A stretch of 64,000 nucleotides of DNA from positions 20,788,501-20,852,500 of the forward strand of contig CM061097.1 of assembly GCA_030770545.1 (NCBI GenBank), given 5' to 3'. Shown piece by piece: positions 1 to 10,359 of the stretch. The DNA comes from Macropodus opercularis. Lineage: Eukaryota; Chordata; Actinopteri; Anabantiformes; Osphronemidae. Both the position numbers and the translations under genes were made by a program. Position 1 is the first letter of the stretch; each line of letters opens with the position of its first letter. The notes below the pieces were generated by a model. It ran no database searches, had not been told where the DNA came from, and worked only from the letters and a program-made list of their open reading frames with translations.

Positions 1-180
1 GACTGGATGCATGTTATGTTGGATGCATGTTATGTTGGATGCATGTTAGTCTGGATGTTTGTTATGTTAGATGCTTGTTAGACTGGATGCATGTTATGTT
101 AGATGCTTGTTAGACTGGATGCATGTTATGTTAGATGCTTGTTATGTTGGATGCTTGTTATGTTGGATGTTTGTTATGTT

Positions 181-324
181 AGATGCTTGTTAGACTGGAT
201 GCATGTTATGTTGGATGCATGTTAGTCTGGATGTTTGTTATGTTGGATGTTTGTTATGTTAGATGCATGTTATGTTGGATGTTTGTTATGTTGGATGTTT
301 GTTATGTTAGATGCATGTTATGTT
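181..324 (+). repeat. Higher-order block, copy 1 of 5 (nine 16-mers)
   Basis: A fixed succession of nine unit types: agatgcttgttagact, ggatgcatgttatgtt, ggatgcatgttagtct, two ggatgtttgttatgtt, agatgcatgttatgtt, two ggatgtttgttatgtt, agatgcatgttatgtt. The same 144-bp order begins at 1381, 1749, 2069 and 2421. The copy is followed by a ggatgcttgttagact unit. It shows that the array grew by copying multi-unit segments, not only single units. Confidence 0.9.
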
Positions 325-708
325 GGATGCTTGTTAGACTGGATGCATGTTATGTTAGATGCTTGTTAGACTGGATGCATGTTAGTCTGGATGTTTGTTA
401 TGTTAGATGCTTGTTAGACTGGATGCATGTTATGTTAGATGCTTGTTAGACTGGATGCATGTTATGTTAGATGCTTGTTATGTTGAATGTTTGTTATGTT
501 AGATGCATGTTATGTTGGATGCATGTTATGTTGGATGTTTGTTATGTTGGATGTTTGTTATGTTAGATGCATGTTATGTTGAATGTTTGTTATGTTAGAT
601 GCATGTTATGTTGGATGCTTGTTATGTTGGATGCATGTTATGTTGGATGTTTGTTATGTTAGATGCATGTTATGTTGGATGCTTGTTAGACTTGATGCAT
701 GTTATGTT

Positions 709-1136
709 AGATGCTTGTTAGACTGGATGCATGTTATGTTAGATGCATGTTATGTTGAATGTTTGTTATGTTAGATGCATGTTATGTTGAATGTTTGTTA
801 TGTTAGATGCATGTTATGTTGGATGTTTGTTATGTTAGATGCATGTTATGTTAGATGCTTGTTATGTTAGATGCATGTTATGTTGGATGCTTGTTAGACT
901 TGATGCATGTTATGTTAGATGCATGTTATGTTAGATGCTTGTTAGACTGGATGCATGTTATGTTAGATGCATGTTATGTTGAATGTTTGTTATGTTAGAT
1001 GCATGTTATGTTGAATGTTTGTTATGTTAGATGCATGTTATGTTGGATGTTTGTTATGTTAGATGCATGTTATGTTAGATGCTTGTTATGTTAGATGCAT
1101 GTTATGTTGGATGCTTGTTAGACTTGATGCATGTTA
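709..1136 (+). repeat. Local 224-bp (14-unit) duplication inside the array
   Basis: Landmark units repeat at a spacing of 224 bp. The rare junction gacttgatgc occurs at 897 and 1121, and gactggatgc at 721 and 945, with the same series of gaatgtttgttatgtt and agatgcatgttatgtt units between. A related gacttgatgc junction at 689 lies 208 bp (13 units) before the one at 897. The variants gaatg and tgatg seem confined to about 480-1215, so this sub-domain has its own recent history. Confidence 0.85.
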
Positions 1137-1380
1137 TGTTGGATGCATGTTATGTTGGATGTTTGTTATGTTGAATGTTTGTTATGTTAGATGCATGTTA
1201 TGTTGAATGTTTGTTATGTTAGATGCATGTTATGTTGGATGTTTGTTATGTTAGATGCATGTTATGTTAGATGCTTGTTATGTTAGATGCATGTTATGTT
1301 GGATGTTTGTTATGTTGGATGTTTGTTATGTTAGATGCATGTTATGTTGGATGCTTGTTAGACTGGATGCATGTTATGTT

Positions 1381-1720
1381 AGATGCTTGTTAGACTGGAT
1401 GCATGTTATGTTGGATGCATGTTAGTCTGGATGTTTGTTATGTTGGATGTTTGTTATGTTAGATGCATGTTATGTTGGATGTTTGTTATGTTGGATGTTT
1501 GTTATGTTAGATGCATGTTATGTTGGATGCTTGTTAGACTGGATGCATGTTATGTTAGATGCTTGTTAGACTGGATGCATGTTATGTTGGATGCATGTTA
1601 TGTTGGATGCATGTTAGTCTGGATGTTTGTTATGTTAGATGCTTGTTAGACTGGATGCATGTTATGTTAGATGCTTGTTAGACTGGATGCATGTTATGTT
1701 AGATGCTTGTTATGTTGGAT
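1381..1720 (+). repeat. Higher-order block, copy 2, extended
   Basis: The nine-unit block at 1381 continues in near identity with the block at 2069 for roughly 340 bp (offset 688 bp = 43 units). The two then part near 1709/2397, where one copy has an extra ggatgcttgttatgtt unit. The encoded 88-residue frames at 1383 and 2071 are identical, which confirms a recent segmental copy. Confidence 0.88.
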
Positions 1721-1748
1721 GCTTGTTATGTTGGATGTTTGTTATGTT

Positions 1749-1892
1749 AGATGCTTGTTAGACTGGATGCATGTTATGTTGGATGCATGTTAGTCTGGAT
1801 GTTTGTTATGTTGGATGTTTGTTATGTTAGATGCATGTTATGTTGGATGTTTGTTATGTTGGATGTTTGTTATGTTAGATGCATGTTATGTT
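1749..1892 (+). repeat. Higher-order block, copy 3
   Basis: Same nine-unit order as at 181. It is followed by agatgcttgttagact, not ggatgcttgttagact, a variant shared with the copy at 2421. Copies 3 and 5 therefore form one sub-lineage and copies 1, 2 and 4 another. Confidence 0.87.
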
Positions 1893-2068
1893 AGATGCTT
1901 GTTAGACTGGATGCATGTTATGTTGGATGCATGTTATGTTGGATGCATGTTAGTCTGGATGTTTGTTATGTTAGATGCTTGTTAGACTGGATGCATGTTA
2001 TGTTAGATGCTTGTTAGACTGGATGCATGTTATGTTGGATGCTTGTTAGACTGGATGCATGTTATGTT

Positions 2069-2408
2069 AGATGCTTGTTAGACTGGATGCATGTTATGTT
2101 GGATGCATGTTAGTCTGGATGTTTGTTATGTTGGATGTTTGTTATGTTAGATGCATGTTATGTTGGATGTTTGTTATGTTGGATGTTTGTTATGTTAGAT
2201 GCATGTTATGTTGGATGCTTGTTAGACTGGATGCATGTTATGTTAGATGCTTGTTAGACTGGATGCATGTTATGTTGGATGCATGTTATGTTGGATGCAT
2301 GTTAGTCTGGATGTTTGTTATGTTAGATGCTTGTTAGACTGGATGCATGTTATGTTAGATGCTTGTTAGACTGGATGCATGTTATGTTAGATGCTTGTTA
2401 TGTTGGAT
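2069..2408 (+). repeat. Higher-order block, copy 4, extended
   Basis: The nine-unit block plus about 12 further units that match the region from 1381 at an offset of 43 units. See the copy at 1381 for the divergence point. Confidence 0.88.
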
Positions 2409-2420
2409 GTTTGTTATGTT

Positions 2421-2564
2421 AGATGCTTGTTAGACTGGATGCATGTTATGTTGGATGCATGTTAGTCTGGATGTTTGTTATGTTGGATGTTTGTTATGTT
2501 AGATGCATGTTATGTTGGATGTTTGTTATGTTGGATGTTTGTTATGTTAGATGCATGTTATGTT
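2421..2564 (+). repeat. Higher-order block, copy 5
   Basis: Nine-unit block beginning with agatgcttgttagact at 2421. It is followed by agatgcttgttagact and ggatgcatgttatgtt as in copy 3. After this copy the unit order becomes less regular up to the right edge. Confidence 0.87.
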
Positions 2565-3108
2565 AGATGCTTGTTAGACTGGATGCATGTTATGTTGGAT
2601 GCATGTTAGTCTGGATGTTTGTTATGTTAGATGCTTGTTAGACTGGATGCATGTTATGTTAGATGCTTGTTAGACTGGATGCATGTTATGTTAGATGCTT
2701 GTTAGACTGGATGCATGTTATGTTAGATGCTTGTTATGTTGGATGCTTGTTAGTCTGGATGTTTGTTATGTTGGATGTTTGTTATGTTGGATGTTTGTTA
2801 TGTTGGATGTTTGTTATGTTGGATGCTTGTTATGTTAGATGCTTGTTAGACTGGATGCTTGTTAGTCTGGATGTTTGTTATGTTGGATGTTTGTTATGTT
2901 GGATGTTTGTTATGTTGGATGCTTGTTATGTTAGATGCTTGTTAGACTGGATGCATGTTATGTTGGATGCATGTTATGTTAGATGCTTGTTAGACTGGAT
3001 GCATGTTATGTTAGATGCTTGTTAGACTGGATGCATGTTATGTTAGATGCTTGTTAGACTGGATGCATGTTATGTTAGATGCTTGTTATGTTGGATGCTT
3101 GTTAGTCT

Positions 3109-3156
3109 GGATTCTTGTTAGTCTTGAGGCTTGTTAGGCTGGATCCTTGGTGGTTG
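3109..3156 (+). repeat. Degenerate right edge of the minisatellite
   Basis: The last three in-phase units are progressively altered: ggattcttgttagtct, tgaggcttgttaggct and ggatccttggtggttg. Beyond 3156 no 16-bp periodicity remains. Edge decay of this kind is expected where unequal exchange no longer homogenises terminal units. Confidence 0.85.
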
Positions 3157-6050
3157 CTAGTGTCAGATCTTAATATCGCTGGTATTATTATCGCCACAGT
3201 GTCACTTTGCATCTTTTGGTTTTTCATGTGATTAATTGTAACATGTAATGCAGACGTACTAAACATGTATCTAAGCCTCAAAAGCACATTTCCACCTACT
3301 TTTAAACTGGTTTTAAATTGTTTCCATTAGAAACACACCTTCCTACTTCCTTTTAGAGGAAATGACTCTTTGTGCTATGCAAAATACATGTTTCCCGTTC
3401 ACCATGAGAATAATTGTCTTTGAATTTTCAGAATGAGATTAAATTGAAATGACAAGTGACTCAAGGCAGTCTGAAGCCCTGTCTGAATATGACATGGGTG
3501 AATTTTCCATTTGGGTGGATGTGATTATTGATCTGAGCAGCGGACACTTCCCATGCTGCGCTGATACAGAAGCTGGGCTTTTGTTAAATGTTGCATGCTG
3601 TTAGTCAGGTTATTCATTCTGATGAGATGGATGCTCCTGTCTGACCACACTCACTGCTGAAGTCTGGAGGTTTTTTAATATATTATGTATGCACTTAATA
3701 ATTTAGGTAGATTTTCCAAGGAATAATTTAGGAGTGACTTTGCCCCACTAATGGCAGGACCATCACATTGTCTGGTATGTTACTGTTTGAACCAAGATAG
3801 ATGCAGTAACTTCACTCAACCTAGGCATCGATGCTCATAGTCTAACAGTTCTGCCAAGTCCAACCTTTGTCTGATCCAGTCTACATTTACTGATTGTAGT
3901 TCCCACTGGAAAGTATCTGGTGACCGTAGAATCAAATTACATTTGCACAGAAAATACTTTTATTGGTAGTGTGAAATGTACTGAGAGCATTGAAGCTTCC
4001 AGGGATGAGACCATGGTATATTTCTGTCATTTGGAGACAACAGTTTCAGATTCTTGCCATGACTCTGGCTGGTTATACCTCGTAGCTGGCTGAGTGGATG
4101 TGTTCTGCAAGTTGCCAGGAACTGACTTCACCAAATGGTTCTGTATGTAAGCAGGGTTTTGATCTGAATGGATGGAAGTGAAGCTGGAACTGTTCATGGT
4201 CACTGACCAGTGAAGGTGAACCTCCCTGTCGTGAGGATCCCGGGGTATGTAAATGTGAGAGCAGAGGTTGAGGGGTGAGCTTAGATGTTTTTATTTGTGT
4301 GTGTGTGTTAGACATTGTCATAAAATATGTGTAATCAGGAACATGAGGCTGAAACCAGAAGCAGAGCCCAGCGTCTCTGAGGGACTGAGTGTGTAGCTCC
4401 CTGAAACCCAGATAGAATCTCCACAGAGCATCCTCCATCCACAGCAGCACAGAGCCTGTCTGTCAGGCCACTCAAGCAGCTAACAGGCAGTGATTAATCA
4501 CAGTAGAAATCTGCCTGTCACAACTGAGGCAGCGCTGGGACGTGTTGCTGCTGCTCGCTGGTCTTTGTCCAGGACTAATCTATGAGCAAGATCCACTTCA
4601 AAGTAATGGCAGCACTCCCAGTGCACTGCTGCCCACAGGCAAGATCTGTGCTCCAGCTCTGTCCCATAAATCCCACGACCTGGTCCCAGCGACAGGTTGT
4701 TATTAATCTGAGTAGCTTGTCTGTTATGTCTGTGGGTGACACTATGGCTTACAGAGGGTACAACAGGGATCACACCATGTATCCCTGCAGTATTCTGCCA
4801 TTTGTGCATGTGTGCACACAATAAAGAAAAGTACATGTGATACACAGTGTATTTAGTTTTAATAATTTTGTTGCTGTCTTTTGACCTGTTGGACTGTGTT
4901 TGTAGATGCAACCAGATCAATGATGACATCATCATAATAAACTATGGTTAAATGTAAATTTGTTTTAAACTCAAACCTCACTCAAAAGCCATTCACCAAG
5001 AAACAGAGGACGCAAATATACAAACATCTGCATCGAGCTCTGTGAGGGGAAAGTCCAGTGGATCCCATCTCTCTCCTGTAGTTAACGTCCCCATGGATGA
5101 ATCGTGTCAGACGCTGGTGGGGAGCAAACAGCCAGTCCCCTGTTTTATGGCTGCTACCACATTGTCTGCTGTGCAATAAATCCTAGCAAGCAAAACATTT
5201 ATTATTAGCCTTTTCATTCAGCATATCCTAAATATTTCCTGACCTTTAAGGAGACTTAAATTGTTCTTTGTTTTCAAGTTACACCCTGTGGCAAACAGAC
5301 AAAAACTGTCATGCAAAAACATAAACAGTGTGGTCTTAATCCTGTGATGAGCGGAGCCCTAAAAGCTGATCAGTCACTACCCACTGTGACCCTGGCCAGG
5401 GTTTGTCGCTTGGCCCCTTTCCATACGGGGGTGGTGTGAGTGAGGGAGTCTGGTTCAACGAGCAGCTGTTCGCCACAGCCCCTCCCCCTATTTGCCTCGC
5501 AGCGTGTTGCACTTCAGGTTGAGAGGTCCTGCGCTGCTGCTAAATGGCTGAGTCGCTGGTGGATTAGCAGCTTGAGACGGAGGGAGAAAGTGTGGCTGCA
5601 TTTATCCACAGCTCGTAATGAGCCGCGCGGAAAGCTCCTCAGAACCAACACGAAGCCGTCTCACATGACGAGTGTGATGCCTTCTGTCACAGCCACTCAC
5701 TTCACTTCAATCAGCACAATGTATGTCTGGTGCTGCATATGTTGGTTACATGAACACTGTTACATGAAATAATTCTGCCCATTGTTTGGCTTGTTCTCGT
5801 TCCGTTCCTCTCTGTAAGTCTGTCTTTATGTTTGTCTCATGCTTGTTGTGCTCATGTACTTTGTCTGTTCTAACAAGTGCATTTCTGTTCCTGTAACAGC
5901 AGAGGTGGGGGTGTAGCGGGTGGAGAGCCGACTGTGTGACAGTAGATCAGTGTAATTCCTCTCGGGCAGATGCAGGCCAGATTGAGCTGAAAGGATAAAG
6001 ATGTTACCCAAGAGCACCAGCCACGGCCTAAACAACAAATGGCTGCCTGG
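3157..6050. other. Single-copy-looking non-coding DNA
   Basis: Short open frames on both strands show no recognisable domain and no splice structure. A 14-bp GT run lies at 4296-4309. The stretch 5440-5640 is GC-richer than its surroundings but gives no recognisable protein. I see no transposon ends. Confidence 0.5.
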
Positions 6051-6069
6051 TGTGTGTGTGTGTGTGTGT
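6051..6069 (+). repeat. (TG)n microsatellite
   Basis: Uninterrupted TG dinucleotides over 19 bp, ending in a short T run. Confidence 0.95.
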
Positions 6070-6429
6070 TTGTACAGGGATAGAGATTTGTCCTACTGCT
6101 GCGTTACCACCAGGCCACTTTAACACGGCCCTGCTTAGAGCTGCCTCTTATAGCTGCTTAAGATTTGCCGTGGGAATGCAGTCAGCTCTGTAACTTCCAC
6201 AGAGCCCGTTGATAACAGAATCCCCTGCATCATCACACGCTACTACGACAGACGCTCTCACCTTGAGATTCCATCCAAGCATCTTGATTCCTGACAAATG
6301 CCCCGATGGATGCTGACACTGGACTGTACTAATGATAGTAATGAAAATAAAAATTATATTGCAGTCAAACACTACAACTGTACAAACTGCTTCCTGATGG
6401 AAAAGAAGGCAATTTCCTAAAAGCACTTT

Positions 6430-6840
6430 TATTTGGTTACAGGCAGTGCAGCCGAGCTCTATAAGAATCAGATTTCAAGCTGTGAAGAAATAAAAATCAG
6501 CGTAAAAGCCACCGGCCTCAGCCAATGCAGTAGCACCGAGGAGGTTTTCTCATCCTAAAGCCTTTTCTAATATCAGACTACACAATCCCCATTAAAAGGG
6601 ACCCAACAATAGCCATCACAGAAAAGCCAAATCAGAAAAGGAAGAAGAGATAAAATAAGACAACATCTACACAAAGTGTATCTGGCATCTGCTGGGAGGC
6701 TTGATGCTCGCTGGGAGTAAAAGGAGATTATGTTAAAGCCTAAATGGCGCTTTTACATTTTTTTTTAAATCCAGCAGGCATAATCTAATCTTATCCGTCT
6801 CAATCCAATTTTTAATGCTGGCTACACATAGGATTAAAGT
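6430..6840. promoter_or_regulatory. Candidate conserved non-coding element
   Basis: AT-moderate stretch with many runs typical of vertebrate enhancers (GATTA, TAATCT, AAATCAG, CAATTTTTAATG) and no sustained frame. The homeodomain-like words cluster near 6780-6840. I infer possible regulatory function from word content only; no alignment was possible. Confidence 0.25.
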
Positions 6841-9440
6841 AGTGCAGTTTGCTTTGTAGGCCATTTGACAGTGGAGCAGCATCTGTTGCAGACAAATGGA
6901 AGACGTGTAGGTTGAAACAGGAGTCAGGCACAGAGCAAAGCTGAGCTTAAATGTTTACAGTGGCAGGTTGATGATGTCGCAATGTTCCAATTAAAATGTG
7001 CTTCACTGTCTTTATGGAATTTAAATTGATTTGTAGAACGAATTCTTCAAAGGTTCATCCTAGGCAGGAGTTTGTTTGTCTTTACATCGGCATCACCTCA
7101 ACAATAAAAGCCCACATTCATGTTCAGATTCATACTTTATTAAATCTAATAATATACAGCACTTTGGGAGTAAAGGCAGAGAGGAGGTGAGAGGGATGAA
7201 TGATGTACTGTACAGCTGCTACTATAAACCAAGGACCAGACGCTAGCAGTGCAGTGTCTTCATTGTTTTCAGAAATTAGCTTTAGGATATGGGGGCAGCT
7301 CTGAGTCGTGACCTCGGGGACTAGGGTAGGAGGTCATCTTGTGCAGGTCAGATTTCTTTGGAACAGATGGTGCTTCTCCTAAATGCAGAGCTTTGCAGTG
7401 TAAATGATACAGGATTAAAGCTAAACTGATTTTAATCAGGTGAACTTTTCATTCTGCACATTTGATGCAAAAGCAGCATTACACCGATACAGGTTCCACA
7501 TCTTTTAGATGCTGCTACTGGGGCTACAGAAAGTATGTTTGATTAACTCTTGAACAGACTCATTGGATCATCAAAGGGTCATTTAGCTGTTTGTTAGAAA
7601 ACCTCAATAGAACAGAAATTCTGTGTGCTCAGCATAAGGCTTTAAATCCCCCCCCCCAGACAAGCTTCCAGGGCTCTTTTCACTTTCATCATTACCACTC
7701 GTTCCACTCGTGGGGTCAAGAAAGGTTTGAAATTAGCCTCTTATGGCTGCGACACATCAAATCAATGGGTTGCTGTTTGTTTCTTTCAGGGTAAATTGCT
7801 TTAAATGACTTCATTGTATTGGTTGAAATACCACATGGCTCTTCCTGAGTTTGTCTTGTCGCCTTATGCTCCTTCACTAACCGTTCAAATGCGATGAAGT
7901 GACAGCACCCGAAGGTAAGAAGCTCTTCCTGCAGTTTGTGGACGAGTCCATTTGCATGTTTTAGTGACGTCGAATCAGCTTCTTTCAGCTACTTTTACTT
8001 TTACTCTTTTACAGCTGAGCTGACTTGAAATTTTAAGTTAACCAAACCCACAGTTTACTCAACCCAAGTTTCAGCGTAAGATTGATGTGATGGTGGTTAA
8101 TCACCCTGTAAGGATTTTTCTAATGATGGGTGTTAAGCGTAGTTTAGTGCAGATCTTGACTGACTGTCCCAGTGTTAGCAGACAGGTTCCATCTTCCCTG
8201 TGACCTGACACATGGAGCACATGCAGCAACATAAGTACATGCGCAAAGCAAGACCTGCCACGATTTGAATTCCTGATACTGACAATTTACTAAAACACAT
8301 TCAGGCAAACTGTTACCTGCCGTGAACTGAGTTTCTGAGTTGAAACAAAGATTGTTTTGTCTTATCACATCAAAATGCTGAAGAGAAGCTAGAAACCTAA
8401 CGTTCATAATGTTTTGCTCGAGTACGTTTGAACCCAGCAGGAAAAAGTCATGAGCTACAGTAGGTCTGTGTGGAGGTATCTTATATTTCCTTCTTCTTCA
8501 CATGGAAACAGCGTAGAAAATTGCAACAAATTCAAAAGAATATAATATAATATTTATAAGTCAGTTATAAAGTGTTTTCCTGTTTGTTTTCTGTGTTTTT
8601 ATGCACTTTCCCTGAAGCTCACAGTGTTTTCTGAAAAAGAAAATGAAACAAAGATTTTGATATTAACGTCGTGGTTGATAACTTAACTGATGCACTGATG
8701 GTTTGCTTCATGGCTAACAGTCTGGAGCTCAGATCGTCATCTTTTCCACTGCCTCGTTGGTGTAAATGATTTAACTGTGGCTGCTTCACGACCTTTACGA
8801 CCCGGAGCCTGGAACAGCTCGTTTTCTGTGGCCTGTCCAGCGACAGGGTCATGCTAAAGGTGTTTATATAAGATGTTTGAGTAATGATACAGTGACACGA
8901 GGGGAGAGTGAACAAATATTGAATGAAGGATGAGCAGCTGTTTGTCAGGATGCCATTAAGCCTGCAGGTTGCATAGCACCTCCACCTGAATGACTCCGTG
9001 TGGTCCCTCACGGTTCTGCCACTGCGTCGTGGAACATGGCAGAAACATTTAAAGACACCAGACTGTCAACACGCATGAAAGTGTGGATTGTGCCCACGTG
9101 ATCCTCGAATGCAGCGGTTGTGCTGCACATCCACTTTACTGATTTCCCAACAGCAGCCAGACAGAACCTGAAAACGTCTTTGTCTGTTGTTTGCACTTCT
9201 CAGGTATAAACTGCGTCTCCTCTCTTTTCCAGGCTTATGGTGACATTAAAATGAGAAAATGAATGTTTGGGAGAGTCCTGCTGCAATAACAAACAATCAC
9301 AGTATCCCTGTTGAGGGAATGCTGTTAATTAGCCAGTTCACTGATTAAGCTGAAGAAGTTTTGTTGTTGCTATATCCCACTGTGATCTAATGAAAATGAT
9401 AAAACATGATTCAATGAACATCTACTGTCCAAGACAACTG
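6841..9440. other. Non-coding DNA, no clear features
   Basis: Open frames here reach at most 130 codons (8619-9011, minus) and match no family I recognise. A run of about ten C lies near 7651. No transposon termini were seen up to the Tc1 element. Confidence 0.5.
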
Positions 9441-9447
9441 TCACATA

Positions 9448-9648
9448 CAGCTGCAAGAAAAAGTCTGTGAACCTCTGGCATCACATGGTTTTCTGCATAA
9501 ATTGGTCATAAATGTTTCTGATCTTCATCTAAGTCACAACAATAGAAAAACACAGTCTGCTTAAACTAATGCTGAACAAACATCATATGTTTCCATGTTT
9601 TATTGAACATAACGTGAACATTCTCTGAGCAGGTGGTAAAGTATGTGA
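9448..9648 (+). repeat. Left terminal inverted repeat of the Tc1-like element
   Basis: Pairs with 10165-10352. Shared inner landmarks include GCAGGTGGTAAAGTATGTGA and the reverse-complement match of the AATAGAAAAACACAGTCTGC segment. It is about 13 bp longer than its partner, so indels have accumulated since insertion. Confidence 0.9.
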
Positions 9649-9682
9649 AGCTTTGGCCTTAATAACTGGTCGACCAACAACC

Positions 9683-10115
9683 TCAACCAAACGTTTCCTG
9701 TAGCTGCAGAATTTTGGACCTTTCCTCTTCACTAAACTGTTTCAGGGCATCAATGTTCTTGGACGTCTGGTGAATCTCTCTCTTCAGATCCTGCCTCAGC
9801 ATCTCAGTCGGGCTGAGGTCCAGACTCTGACTGGTCCAGTCCAGAAGGAGGATGTTCTCTGTTGATGATTTGCTTCTATGCTTTGGGTCGTTGTCCTGTT
9901 GCATCACCATCCTCTGTGGAGCTTCAGTTGATGGACAGATGGTCTGAGGTTTTCCTGCAAAATGTCTTGATAAACCTTGGAATCATTTTTCCGTCAATGA
10001 CAGCAAACCGTCCTGAGGCAGCAAAGCCCCAAACCATGATGCTCCTCCACCACAGGTTTTATAGGCAGGACAGCTTTAACCATCCAACCTCATCACATTG
10101 ACTGGACTCCAGGTC
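9683..10115 (-). pseudogene. Tc1-family transposase, C-terminal remnant
   Basis: An open segment (9683-9910) contains QQDNDPKH followed by a DWTSQSLDLSPTEM block, the second catalytic Asp and the catalytic Glu regions of the DDE nuclease. The family normally has about 34 residues between these acidic residues; here only about 29 separate QQD and the Glu, so some have been lost. Further upstream on the same strand (9910-10115), broken frames still resemble the GGGxxxxWG and GK regions before the second Asp. The start at 9910 is only the first ATG of the open segment, not a real initiation site. No DNA-binding domain is present. Confidence 0.88.
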
Positions 10116-10164
10116 GACTGACTCCTGGATCCATTTAGCTCTTGGAGAATCATCAGCTGAGGGC

Positions 10165-10352
10165 TCACATACTTTACCACCTGCTCTGAGAATGTTCACA
10201 TGTTATGTTCAATAAAACATGGAAACATATCATGTTTGTGCAGACTGTGTTTTTCTATTGTTGTGACTTAGATGAAGATGATAAACATTTATGACCAATT
10301 TATGCAGAAAACCATGTGATCCCAGAGGTTCACAGGCGTTTTCTTGCAGATG
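10165..10352 (-). repeat. Right terminal inverted repeat of the Tc1-like element
   Basis: Inverted copy of the left repeat, ending at 10352 just before TA and the flank TGTG. Read on the minus strand it begins CATCTGCAAG. Confidence 0.9.
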
Positions 10353-10359
10353 TATGTGA

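Larger units (their letters stand above)
1..3156 (+). repeat. 16-bp minisatellite array, about 197 units, open at left edge
   Basis: Directly visible tandem array with consensus RGATGYWTGTTAKDYT. Counting from position 5, unit starts at 181, 677, 709, 1381, 1749, 2069, 2421 and 3061 are all multiples of 16 apart, so 197 units (5-3156) stay in one register. About ten unit types recur: ggatgcatgttatgtt, ggatgtttgttatgtt, agatgcttgttagact, agatgcatgttatgtt, gaatgtttgttatgtt, ggatgcatgttagtct and others. The top strand is G/T-rich and C-poor, and most units hold the palindrome ATGCAT or the variant ATGCTT. The open frames across the array encode a Met/Leu/Val/Cys/Asp string with a 16-residue period, in whichever frame misses the TAG of TTAGA. 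This is what a 16-bp repeat gives by chance, so I do not call a protein. The array begins before the window, so its full length is unknown. Confidence 0.97.
9448..10352 (-). mobile_element. Internally deleted Tc1-like DNA transposon with long terminal inverted repeats
   Basis: The ends are inverted copies: CAGCTGCAAGAAAAAG at the left, and on the minus strand CATCTGCAAGAAAACG from 10352. The inverted repeats run about 9448-9648 and 10165-10352 and match throughout with small indels. TA flanks both sides (9446-9447 and 10353-10354), the Tc1/mariner target duplication. The interior (about 9655-10115) reads on the minus strand as the C-terminal half of a Tc1 transposase. The element is 905 bp against about 1.6 kb for full-length family members; the N-terminal helix-turn-helix region is missing and frames are broken. 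It is almost certainly non-autonomous and old. Confidence 0.93.

Noticed and set aside
183..3025. Cysteine/methionine-rich repeat protein genes in the array
   Set aside because: The frames follow from the 16-bp repeat unit and end wherever TAG comes into phase. There is no start context, splice site or codon bias.
1..3156. CRISPR array
   Set aside because: Units are contiguous 16-mers with no unique spacers, in a vertebrate-type genome.
4073..4450. 125-codon minus-strand open frame
   Set aside because: No recognisable domain, no splice context, and composition like the surrounding DNA.
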